This document shows, in pieces, positions 23,920 through 31,420 of a stretch of 40,680 bases of DNA; the first letter of the stretch is position 1, and every line of letters starts with the position of its first letter. Source of the DNA: Microvirga arabica. GTDB taxonomy: Bacteria; Pseudomonadota; Alphaproteobacteria; Rhizobiales; Beijerinckiaceae. The stretch is from positions 1 to 40,680 of the forward strand of contig NZ_JAFBID010000059.1 in the NCBI RefSeq assembly GCF_016811235.1, given 5' to 3'. The notes beneath the pieces were generated by a model. That model was not told the origin of the DNA, ran no database searches, and saw only the letters and a list, made by a program, of their open reading frames with translations. Made by a program: the position numbers and the translations under genes.

Positions 23920-24932
23920 AGCGTCAACATTTCGTCGAGGGTGGACCAGGATTGCTCACGGCGGCCGTCCTCGATGTCATGGATCAGGGCGACAAGCTTA
24001 TTGATGGCAGGCGTAGAGATGCTCGCCTCCTGACCGAGGGCGCCGATGATGGCAATTTGCGCATCGACCTCAGTCTTGCGCTTGCGCACGGCGAGATCGC
24101 GCCAGATGCCGGAATGGGTCTTCGCCGTGTGCCGGTTGAACTCCGCCATGTCGGCAACGGAGCGCCTTGCTGCAGCCTCGTCTGCCCCCGGCATGAAGGC
24201 ACCGGGATCGAAGCCGTTAAAGCCCAGGGGCTTCACGCCACGGGCTTTCGCCACCGCCATAACCTCCTGGCCGAGGCGGTGATAGACTGCGAAGTGACGC
24301 TCCGACGCCAGGTTCTCCGACATGGAGGCATTTGTCAGCGCAGTCGCGAAGAGCAGGGAGCCGTAGCCGAGCTTGCCCCAGAGATAGCCCCAGATGTTGT
24401 CTGTGAGCACCGCCTTGGGCTCGAAGATCGAGAGCAGGCGGTGATAGTCGCGCACCGCGTCGGTGGTCTGTCCGTCGAGCCCGCCGACCGCAACGGCGGC
24501 GCGGTTGCCGAATAGGATCCGGCCGGGCTCCAGCCAATCAGCTCCGAAGTTAACGAAGCATCCGATCGTGCGCTCGGCGCCGATCTCCTCGGCGATGACG
24601 ATCTCGTTCAAACCGTTCTGGGCAGAGAGCACGGTGCCGTCCTCCGCCAGAAGCGGCTTCAAGGCGCGCACTGCATCGCGGGTATGATGGGCCTTGACCG
24701 CGAGGATGATGCGCTTGAACTGTCCGGTGACTTCACTCGGCAGGGCTGCCTTTACGGGCTGGCGGAAGGTTTCCACAGGACCTTCGATCAAGAGCCCGTC
24801 GTGCTTCATCGCTTCCACATGCGGCTCGACGATATCCACGAGCAGCACATCCTCGCCGGCACGGGCGAAATAGGCCCCAAGGGTGCCGCCGATGGCTCCG
24901 GCGCCCCAGATCAGGATCGTATTTTCGTTCAT
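23916..24932 (-). CDS. Ketopantoate reductase (PanE/ApbA)-family oxidoreductase
   Basis: 338 residues from the ATG at 24932, which shares a base with the creatininase-family stop (TGATG). The Rossmann motif ILIWGAGAIGGTLGAYFARAG is followed by LAVKAHHT and LSAQNGLNE with the conserved Asn, and the catalytic-type Lys in WGKLGYGSLLFATALTN. The all-alpha C-terminal domain contains KTHSGIWRDLAVRKRKTEVD, as in PanE-type reductases. It is slightly long for true PanE (about 300) and lies in a catabolic operon, so it is more likely a paralogue that reduces or oxidises a 2-keto/2-hydroxy acid than the pantothenate enzyme. Confidence 0.87.
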   Translation of the reverse strand: MNENTILIWGAGAIGGTLGAYFARAGEDVLLVDIVEPHVEAMKHDGLLIEGPVETFRQPVKAALPSEVTGQFKRIILAVKAHHTRDAVRALKPLLAEDGTVLSAQNGLNEIVIAEEIGAERTIGCFVNFGADWLEPGRILFGNRAAVAVGGLDGQTTDAVRDYHRLLSIFEPKAVLTDNIWGYLWGKLGYGSLLFATALTNASMSENLASERHFAVYHRLGQEVMAVAKARGVKPLGFNGFDPGAFMPGADEAAARRSVADMAEFNRHTAKTHSGIWRDLAVRKRKTEVDAQIAIIGALGQEASISTPAINKLVALIHDIEDGRREQSWSTLDEMLTL

Positions 24933-25627
24933 CACCAGTTCTCGATCAGCGCGCGGGTCTCGTCGATGGCTACAGACCAGATGGCGTTCATATCCTCGTC
25001 GGAGCGCTGGAAGTACCCACCGAAATTGCCGTCCTGCAGGATTTCGCGCACGCCTTCGGGGCCGAAGGTCCGCATACGCTCAAGATCGACCATTGGTTTC
25101 TGATGGGACGGCTGCTCGATGCCGGGGAGGCGCGTCCAGGGGAAGTTCTCCATCCAGGAGGCATGCGACGCGACCGGATCGATCTCCTTCACCTTCTCGA
25201 AGGTACGAGGGGCATTCCACCAGTTGTGGAATTTCACGCGGCACTCGGGATTCTCGCCCATCCACTCGATGGCTGCCGTATGGCCCGGCGTATTGCCGCC
25301 ATGGCCATTGACGAAGAGGATGCGGCGGAAGCCCGTGCGTTTCAGAGAATCGAGAATATCCGTGATGATCCGAAGGTAGGTCTCGGCCTTTAGCGAAATC
25401 GTGCCGGGATAAGCCATGAAGTAGGGCGTGATGCCATAGGCCTGAACCGGAAAGACCGGGACGCCGGTCGGTGCCGCGGCTTCAGAAGCCACACGCTCGG
25501 CCAGGATGCTGTCGACGGAAAGGCTTAGGTAGGCGTGCTGCTCGGTGCAGCCCAGCGGGACGACGGCGCGATCATCCGTCTTCAGGTATTGTTCCACCTG
25601 AAGCCAGTTCATCTCACTGATTTTCAT
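24932..25627 (-). CDS. Creatininase-family amidohydrolase
   Basis: 231 residues with the creatininase/FAPy-deformylase fold. Metal ligands are visible in PLGCTEQHAYLSLSVDSILA (Glu, His and Asp) and NGHGGNTPGH. The family's usual GHAGxxET segment reads SHASWMENFPW here, which keeps the Glu but alters its surroundings. Creatininase relatives open cyclic amides or cleave formamide bonds with two metal ions. The start codon overlaps the regulator stop (ATGA) and the stop overlaps the next start, so it is the first enzyme of the leftward operon. Together with the PuuE-like hydrolase it hints at a cyclic amide or lactam substrate. Family members are also found as peptide-trimming proteases (MftE), so a peptidase role is a real alternative. 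Confidence 0.87.
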   Translation of the reverse strand: MKISEMNWLQVEQYLKTDDRAVVPLGCTEQHAYLSLSVDSILAERVASEAAAPTGVPVFPVQAYGITPYFMAYPGTISLKAETYLRIITDILDSLKRTGFRRILFVNGHGGNTPGHTAAIEWMGENPECRVKFHNWWNAPRTFEKVKEIDPVASHASWMENFPWTRLPGIEQPSHQKPMVDLERMRTFGPEGVREILQDGNFGGYFQRSDEDMNAIWSVAIDETRALIENW

Positions 25628-26700
25628 GAAGGCACTTCCTCTTGAGACACGATAGACGAGCGCAGACGCTCGATCACAGGCAGCAGTGTGGCGCGGATTG
25701 CATGCGGGTCCGGCACATAGCGGAATTCCAGGGCCTGTCGACCAGGTGGCAGGAGCTTTCTTACTGTCGACTCGGCGCCACTGGCGTAGATCGCCACGTC
25801 AATCTGGGTGAGAAAGGCCGCGAGATCGGGGGCCGTGATCAGCCGGACATTGACGGCAGACACATGAGGCGCAAACCGCAGGACGCCGGGCTTCATCAAA
25901 GCGGCGAATTCGGGAAAGACGGACACGAGGCCGACCCGCGCCATAGGATCCAGCATCGCGAGCTGAGCCCGTGTCTCCTCAGCGGGGATGAAGCTCAGGC
26001 CGACGACCGGGATGCCGTTTGGCACGAGATGCTCGACTTCGCCGCGGCGGTGCGCCAGCGTCACGCAGATGTCGCAGGGTAGGGGAAACGCTTCCCCTGC
26101 ATGCAGGGAATCCACCGTCGTGACGACGATGGTATCGTCAGATCCAAGATGGTCTTGAATCCGGTTGGCGTATTGCTGGGTCGTCTCAATGAAGTTGCCC
26201 ACCATAGCCAGCCGCAGCGGTCGTGTCGGTGCCGGGCCGCGCGCTGCGCGCGCATTCACCAGAGACGACACAACTGATGGAGGAAGTCCCAGCTGCTCCG
26301 CCTCGTTGAAGAGCATCTCGACGCGGCGCTGGATCTTGCGGATTGCAAGTGAACGCAGGCCGTCGCTGTTGTGCCCGTCCCCCACATAGGTGCCAGCCCC
26401 TGGCTTTGCTTCGAGAAGGCCAGACTCGCGAAGCTCCCTGTAGACGGTTGCGACAGTCATGTGCGCGATGCCGGCTCGCTCCGCCAGCTCGCGCACGGAG
26501 GGCAATCGCTGGCCGGTCGGCAACTCGCCCAGCGCAATTCCGAACTCGATCAACCCACGCAACTGCGTGCCAAGCGGAACCGGGAGCGTGCGGTCGAGTG
26601 CCCCCGCGAGGTTTGCAAGGATGCGCTCATCGGGGGTCTGTTCCGTGTCACTATAACGGCTGCCCTCATAAGCGTCAGGTACTGGTTGGAGTTTAGGCAA
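25624..26700 (-). CDS. GntR-family regulator with an atypical C-terminal ligand domain
   Basis: 358 residues; the start is uncertain, a TTG at 26700 with no strong ribosome binding site. Residues about 40-105 form a GntR winged helix (LPTGQRLPSVRELAERAGI, AHMTVATVYRELRESGLL, GAGTYVGDG). The rest is not FCD, UTRA or aminotransferase-like. It looks alpha/beta with repeated hydrophobic strands (LRLAMVGNFI, CDICVTLAHRRGEVEHLV, NGIPVVGLSFIP, ARVGLVSVFPEFAAL, VDVAIYASGAES), resembling a periplasmic-binding or PrpR-N-type sensor. It is divergent from the importer and co-transcribed with the hydrolases, so it probably controls both. The 18-base palindrome in the gap is its likely site. The identity of the sensor domain is inference. 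Confidence 0.85.
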   Translation of the reverse strand: MPKLQPVPDAYEGSRYSDTEQTPDERILANLAGALDRTLPVPLGTQLRGLIEFGIALGELPTGQRLPSVRELAERAGIAHMTVATVYRELRESGLLEAKPGAGTYVGDGHNSDGLRSLAIRKIQRRVEMLFNEAEQLGLPPSVVSSLVNARAARGPAPTRPLRLAMVGNFIETTQQYANRIQDHLGSDDTIVVTTVDSLHAGEAFPLPCDICVTLAHRRGEVEHLVPNGIPVVGLSFIPAEETRAQLAMLDPMARVGLVSVFPEFAALMKPGVLRFAPHVSAVNVRLITAPDLAAFLTQIDVAIYASGAESTVRKLLPPGRQALEFRYVPDPHAIRATLLPVIERLRSSIVSQEEVPS

Positions 26701-26735
26701 GGTGCTGTTGACTTTTCTTGTTCGGGTGACCTACC

Positions 26736-26753
26736 GTTCTAATCGATAAGAAC
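26736..26753. promoter_or_regulatory. Near-perfect palindrome, probable operator of the GntR-type regulator
   Basis: GTTCTAATCGATAAGAAC is an 18-base palindrome with one mismatched pair (positions 6 and 13). It sits in the 96-base gap between the regulator and the divergent binding-protein gene, 43 bases before the TTG start of the latter. Confidence 0.65.
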
Positions 26754-26796
26754 ACCTTGGACGAAAAGCCAGGGTCTTAGCAAGAGGGGAAGTGAA

Positions 26797-28377
26797 TTGA
26801 AACAAAACTTCAAGCTGGGTGGAACACTCGCAGCGGCTCTCGTCCTTAGCACCGCTCTCAGCGGCGGTGTATCGGCGCAGACACTCACCATGGGTCTGCG
26901 GGCCGGTCCGGACTCCATCGACCCGCATTGGTCGACCCTGGGCAGCCAGGCAGAGGCTCTGCGTCATATCTTTGATACCGTCGTCATGTCCGACGAGAAC
27001 CTGGGCCTGAAGCCTGGTCTTGCGACCTCGTGGAAGCCGATCGACGACACGACTTGGGAATTCAAAATCCGTGAAGGCGTAAAATTTCACGACGGATCGG
27101 AGCTCACTGCCGAGGACGTGAAGTTCTCCATCGACCGTATTCCAGTCGTGACCGGCCCAATGAGCATGACCATCTACACGAAGCAGGTTGCGGAGACGAA
27201 GGTCGCCGACAAGTACACCCTGCACGTTAAGACCAAGGCTCCGGCCCCGACTCTGCCGAACGACTTCATCCGACTCTTCGTGGTATCGAAGAATGTCGGC
27301 ATGGAAGCCCGCAACGAGCAGTTCAACTCGGGCAAGGCTGCCATCGGTACCGGTCCGTACAAGTTCGTATCGTGGGAGCCAAAAGGCGACCTCGTCCTCG
27401 AGCGCAACGACAACTATTGGGGTGGCAAGCAGCCCTGGCAGAAGGTTGTTCGCAAGGAAATCCCGAGTGATCCGGCCCGCATGGCGGCGATGAAATCCGG
27501 TCAGGTGGATCTCGTCAACTACGTGCCGGCCACCGACTATGCCGCGATGCAGAAGGACAAGTCGGTCGACACTTTCGTTGCCGACTCGGTTTACTTCCTG
27601 AACCTCACGCCCAACGTGAAGGAGACCTTGCCGAAGAAGGTCAAGGTCGATGGCAAGGAGATCGATGCCAACCCGCTGCGCGATCCCAAGGTCCGCGAGG
27701 CCATGGATCTCGCTATTGATCGCAAGACGCTCGTGCGCGTCGTGCTTGAAGGTCTTGGACGCCCTGCCAACCAGCTGATGCCGGCCAGCTTCTTCGGCGG
27801 CAACAAGAGCCTGCCGGAGAAGCCCTACGACCTTGCCAAGGCGAAGCAGCTTCTGGCGGATGCGGGTTACCCGAAGGGCTTTGAGATCGACTTCCACTGC
27901 ACGAACAATCGCCTTCCGGGCGATGCGGCGGTATGCGAGGCCCTTTCGCAGATGTGGGCGCGCGCCGGCCTGAAGGTGAACGCCAATGCCCTCAACGGCA
28001 CAGTGTTCTTCCCGGCTCAGCAGAAGGGTGAGTTCTCCCTCTGGATGAGCGGCTGGGGCACACTGACCGGCGAGGCGAGCTACACCTATGGCTCGCTCGT
28101 GCATACGGCAGACCCGCAGGTTGGTCTCGGGGCCTTCAACAAGCAGGGCTATTCCAACCCCGAAGTGGATAAGCTGCTGCAGGAAGGCGCTCGGACCATG
28201 GACGATACGAAGCGTCGCGCCCTCTTCGAGAAGGTGACGGAAATCTCCATGAATGATCGCGCCCTGATCCCGACCGTGCAGATCCAGACGGTCTGGGCAG
28301 CCAAGAAGGGGATGCTGACCATCCCATCTCGAGTCGATCAGGAGACCCTGGCCTACGAGATCAAGCCGAAGAGCTGA
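26797..28377 (+). CDS. Family-5 periplasmic peptide-binding protein (DppA/GsiB-like)
   Basis: 526 residues from a TTG start, supported by AGGGGA six bases upstream; the only nearby GTG runs into a stop. The signal peptide is clear (FKLGGTLAAALVLSTAL, cleavage after VSAQ). The family-5 signature follows: LGLKPGLATSWKPIDDTTWE, FKIREGVKFHDGSELTAEDV, and QTVWAAKKGMLTIPSRVDQE at the end. Such proteins bind di-, tri- or oligopeptides, glutathione, opines or nickel. Length (526) is normal. A very strong terminator hairpin follows before the permease genes, so this gene is likely to be expressed far above them. It is the first gene of the rightward arm of the divergent peptide cluster. Confidence 0.93.
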   Translation: MKQNFKLGGTLAAALVLSTALSGGVSAQTLTMGLRAGPDSIDPHWSTLGSQAEALRHIFDTVVMSDENLGLKPGLATSWKPIDDTTWEFKIREGVKFHDGSELTAEDVKFSIDRIPVVTGPMSMTIYTKQVAETKVADKYTLHVKTKAPAPTLPNDFIRLFVVSKNVGMEARNEQFNSGKAAIGTGPYKFVSWEPKGDLVLERNDNYWGGKQPWQKVVRKEIPSDPARMAAMKSGQVDLVNYVPATDYAAMQKDKSVDTFVADSVYFLNLTPNVKETLPKKVKVDGKEIDANPLRDPKVREAMDLAIDRKTLVRVVLEGLGRPANQLMPASFFGGNKSLPEKPYDLAKAKQLLADAGYPKGFEIDFHCTNNRLPGDAAVCEALSQMWARAGLKVNANALNGTVFFPAQQKGEFSLWMSGWGTLTGEASYTYGSLVHTADPQVGLGAFNKQGYSNPEVDKLLQEGARTMDDTKRRALFEKVTEISMNDRALIPTVQIQTVWAAKKGMLTIPSRVDQETLAYEIKPKS

Positions 28378-28416
28378 TCCTGACAATGTCAGCCGGAGAG
28401 ATCCGGCTGATCTCTT

Positions 28417-28448
28417 CCGGAGGGAAAGAGCTTTCCCTCCGGCTTTTT
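28417..28448 (+). terminator. Strong terminator between binding-protein and permease genes
   Basis: CCGGAGGGAAAG and CTTTCCCTCCGG form a perfect 12-base inverted repeat followed by five T residues; a smaller AGCCGG/CCGGCT hairpin precedes it (28391-28408). It ends most binding-protein transcripts and lets only read-through reach the permeases. Confidence 0.92.
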
Positions 28449-28521
28449 CATTGGTGATGTTCGTGGAGTGCCGGGCGGCAGTCCCCTGGCTTCCCAGGTT
28501 CAAGTCCAGTCACGAGACAGT

Positions 28522-29496
28522 ATGATCGGTTTTCTCATTCAACGCGTCCTGCAGGCACTCATGGTTGTGATCGCCATGTCGATCATCGTGTTCCTGGGCG
28601 TCTATGCCATCGGAAACCCGATCGACGTGATGATCGATCCGGCCTCCGATCAGGCGCTTCGCGAGGCGCTGATCCAGCGCTACGGCTTCGATCGCCCCTT
28701 GTTCGAGCAGTATTTCATTTTCATGAACAACATGCTCCATGGGGACTTGGGCGAGTCCTTCATCTACCGGCTTCCGGTGCTCAACCTGATCCTGTCGCGC
28801 CTGCCGGCGACGCTGGAACTTGCGCTGACGGCCATGCTGATTGCTACCTGCCTTGGCATCCCGCTCGGCCTATGGGCCGGCTACAAGCCGGATTCGCTCT
28901 CCGCCAAGGCCATCATGGGCTTCTCGGTGCTCGGCTTCAGCGTGCCGAGCTTCTGGGTCGGGCTGCTGCTCATCATGGTGTTCGCCGTCGAGCTTGGCTG
29001 GCTGCCCTCCGGAGGGCGTGGACCGACGACGGAAGTGCTTGGCATGAACCTGTCGATCACCTCGTTGGAAGGCTGGAGCCACATCCTCCTGCCAGCGCTG
29101 AATCTTGCCTTGTTCAAGCTCGGTCTCCTCATTCGCCTGACGCGTGCAGGCACTGTCGAGGTGATGAGCTCCGACTACGTGCGTTTCGCCCGTGCGCAGG
29201 GCCTCTCCGAGGGCAGGGTCGTGGGGTTGCATGTGCTGAAGAACATCTCAATTCCGATTGTGACGGTTTTCGGGCTTGAGCTCGGCTCGACCCTTGCCTT
29301 CGCTGTGGTGACGGAAACGGTCTTCAACTGGCCTGGCATGGGCAAGCTGATCATCGATTCCATTACAGTGCTCGACCGTCCCGTGATGGTCGCCTATCTC
29401 ATCCTCGTGGTGTTCCTCTTCGTCATGATCAATCTCGTGGTCGATCTAATTTACGGCCAGCTCGATCCGCGCATTCGCGTGAAGGCCGCGTCATGA
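28522..29496 (+). CDS. Peptide-type ABC transporter permease (DppB-like)
   Basis: 324 residues from the ATG at 28522 (MIGFLIQRVLQ), the usual start of DppB-type permeases; the 18 upstream codons are not conserved-looking. About six membrane segments are visible, with the cytoplasmic EAA-type loop around DYVRFARAQGLSEGRVVGLHVLKN and the family ending FNWPGMGKLIIDSI then IYGQLDPRIRV. With the DppC-like permease it forms the inner-membrane channel. The ribosome binding site is weak and the gene follows a strong terminator, so expression is probably low. Its stop overlaps the next ATG. Confidence 0.93.
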   Translation: MIGFLIQRVLQALMVVIAMSIIVFLGVYAIGNPIDVMIDPASDQALREALIQRYGFDRPLFEQYFIFMNNMLHGDLGESFIYRLPVLNLILSRLPATLELALTAMLIATCLGIPLGLWAGYKPDSLSAKAIMGFSVLGFSVPSFWVGLLLIMVFAVELGWLPSGGRGPTTEVLGMNLSITSLEGWSHILLPALNLALFKLGLLIRLTRAGTVEVMSSDYVRFARAQGLSEGRVVGLHVLKNISIPIVTVFGLELGSTLAFAVVTETVFNWPGMGKLIIDSITVLDRPVMVAYLILVVFLFVMINLVVDLIYGQLDPRIRVKAAS

Positions 29497-30404
29497 GCAG
29501 TTCTCCCGCACTTCCTCTGCCTGCCGAGACGACCTGGAGCCGGTTCTCGAACTTCTGGTCCGACTTCCGTCAGAGCCCTGTGGCCGTTGCCGCCCTGATC
29601 GTGGTGGTCGTCGTGGTTCTCATGGCTGTTCTTGCGCCCTTCGTGGCTCCGCAGGACCCGTACAATCAGGAGGCTCTCGACCTGTTCGATGCACGGCTTG
29701 AGCCCGGTGAGACCGGCTCCGGTGGCTATGTCCATTGGCTCGGCACCGATGCCGCCGGCCGTGACATCTTTTCCGCCATTCTCTACGGCTTGCGCACAAG
29801 CCTGATCGTTGGCGTGATGGCCGGCACTTTGGCGCTTATCCTCGGCACCACTGTTGGCCTCATCGCAGCCTATTATGGCGGCCGCGTCGAGGCTCTCATC
29901 ATGCGTGTGATCGACCTTCAGCTCTCTCTTCCGGCAATTCTTCTGGCGCTGGTTCTCGTCGCGTTGCTGGGACAGGGGCTCATGCAGCTCGTTGCTGCTC
30001 TGGTCGCGGCGCAATATGCCTATTTCGCTCGCACCACCCACGGTGCGGCGAGCGCCGAGCGGCGCAAGGACTACATCGAGGCCGCCCTGTCGACCCCGCT
30101 TCCGGCGCGCCACGTGCTGTTCCGCCATCTGCTCCCCAATGCGCTGCCGCCTCTGATCGTGGTGGCGACCGTGCAGGTGGCGAATTCCATTGCGCTCGAA
30201 GCGACACTATCCTTCTTAGGGCTTGGTCTGCCGATCACTCAGCCTTCGCTGGGCTCGTTGATCTCCAACGGCTTCCAGTTTCTGCTGTCGGGCCGCTATT
30301 GGATCTCAATTTACCCGGGCATTGCCCTGATGCTGACGGTCGTTGCCATCAACCTTGTGGGCGATCAGGTTCGCAGCGTTCTGAATCCGAGGAACAGCCG
30401 ATGA
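29493..30404 (+). CDS. Peptide-type ABC transporter permease (DppC-like)
   Basis: 303 residues, ATG overlapping the previous stop (ATGA). The short cytoplasmic N-terminus (FSNFWSDFRQSPVAVAALIV) and first membrane segment precede the periplasmic FGTDAAGRD-like element, here WLGTDAAGRDIFSAILYG. The EAA loop reads RKDYIEAALSTPLPARHVLF, and the C-terminus SISYPG-like segment is IYPGIALMLTVVAINLVGDQ. These are standard for the DppC/OppC/GsiD class. It is the second channel subunit and is coupled to the ATPase gene by another ATGA overlap. Confidence 0.93.
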   Translation: MSSSPALPLPAETTWSRFSNFWSDFRQSPVAVAALIVVVVVVLMAVLAPFVAPQDPYNQEALDLFDARLEPGETGSGGYVHWLGTDAAGRDIFSAILYGLRTSLIVGVMAGTLALILGTTVGLIAAYYGGRVEALIMRVIDLQLSLPAILLALVLVALLGQGLMQLVAALVAAQYAYFARTTHGAASAERRKDYIEAALSTPLPARHVLFRHLLPNALPPLIVVATVQVANSIALEATLSFLGLGLPITQPSLGSLISNGFQFLLSGRYWISIYPGIALMLTVVAINLVGDQVRSVLNPRNSR

Positions 30405-31420
30405 GCGAGACTGTTCTTCGCGTCAACAATCTCCAGACACAGTTCCAGACACGAGCCGGCGTTCTGAAGGCGGTCGATGGCGTCAGCTTCGAGGTCGGCC
30501 GCGGTCGCATTCTCGGTCTTGTCGGCGAATCCGGTTCCGGCAAGAGCGTCACGGGTTATTCGATCCTCGGTCTGATCGAGCCGCCCGGCAAGATTGCAGG
30601 CGGCGAGGTTCTCCTGAACGGCAAGGACATCACCCGCCTCAAGGGCGATGCCATGCGTCAGGTCAGGGGTGCTCAGATCGCCATGGTCTTCCAAGACCCG
30701 ATGATGACCCTCAACCCGGTCCTCAAGATTGGCACGCAGATGATCGCGGCCGTGCGGGCGCACGCCAGGGTCTCTCGCAAGGCTGCCCGTGCCAAGGCAC
30801 GCAATGCTCTCGCCAAGGTCGGCATTCCGAGCCCCGAGGAGCGCCTCGAGGCTTATCCGCATCAGCTCTCAGGCGGCATGCGTCAGCGTGTGGCCATTGC
30901 GATTGCGCTCCTGCACAGCCCGGCGGTCATCATTGCCGATGAGCCGACTACGGCGCTCGACGTCTCCATCCAAGGACAGATCCTTGCCGAAGTCCGGCGC
31001 CTTGCGGACGAGACCGGCACCGCCTTCGTGTGGGTCACGCACGACTTAGCCGTTGTGTCGAGCCTCGCCGACGACATCTGCGTCATGTACGCAGGACGCG
31101 TGGTTGAAAGCGGTCCGGCTGCGGATGTCATCGCATCGCCCCGCCATCCCTACACGGCAGGCCTCTTGGCCTCCGTGCCGGCCGAGCATGAGCCCGGCAC
31201 GAAGCTGCCGCAGGTTCCCGGATCGACCCCGTCGCTTGCCAATCTCCCGCAAGGCTGCGCCTTCGCGCCTCGGTGCGCCAAGGCGGGGCCTGCCTGTACC
31301 ACCACTCCGCCTGTCCAGCATTTCGAGGACGGACGCACCGCCCTCTGTCATTACCCGATCGAGCCCATTTCATGCCAGCCGCTCTCCTTGACATCGACCA
31401 CGTATCGAAGCGCTTCGTAA
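30401..31420 (+). CDS. Peptide-type ABC transporter ATPase (DppD-like)
   Basis: 339 residues, with the start overlapping the DppC-like stop. Walker A is GESGSGKSVTG, the Q-loop lies in AMVFQDPMMTLNPV, the signature is LSGGMRQRV and Walker B is VIIADEPTTALDVS. The C-terminal oligopeptide-transporter extension holds the cysteine-rich CAFAPRCAKAGPAC motif, which in relatives can bind an iron-sulfur cluster. It pairs with the DppF-like ATPase whose gene starts inside its last 49 bases, an unusually long overlap that implies coupled translation. Confidence 0.94.
   Translation: MSETVLRVNNLQTQFQTRAGVLKAVDGVSFEVGRGRILGLVGESGSGKSVTGYSILGLIEPPGKIAGGEVLLNGKDITRLKGDAMRQVRGAQIAMVFQDPMMTLNPVLKIGTQMIAAVRAHARVSRKAARAKARNALAKVGIPSPEERLEAYPHQLSGGMRQRVAIAIALLHSPAVIIADEPTTALDVSIQGQILAEVRRLADETGTAFVWVTHDLAVVSSLADDICVMYAGRVVESGPAADVIASPRHPYTAGLLASVPAEHEPGTKLPQVPGSTPSLANLPQGCAFAPRCAKAGPACTTTPPVQHFEDGRTALCHYPIEPISCQPLSLTSTTYRSAS

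Noticed and set aside
26731..28503. 590-residue open frame on the minus strand
   Set aside because: It is fully antisense to the peptide-binding protein, which has a signal peptide and family motifs. No ribosome binding site or recognisable domain.
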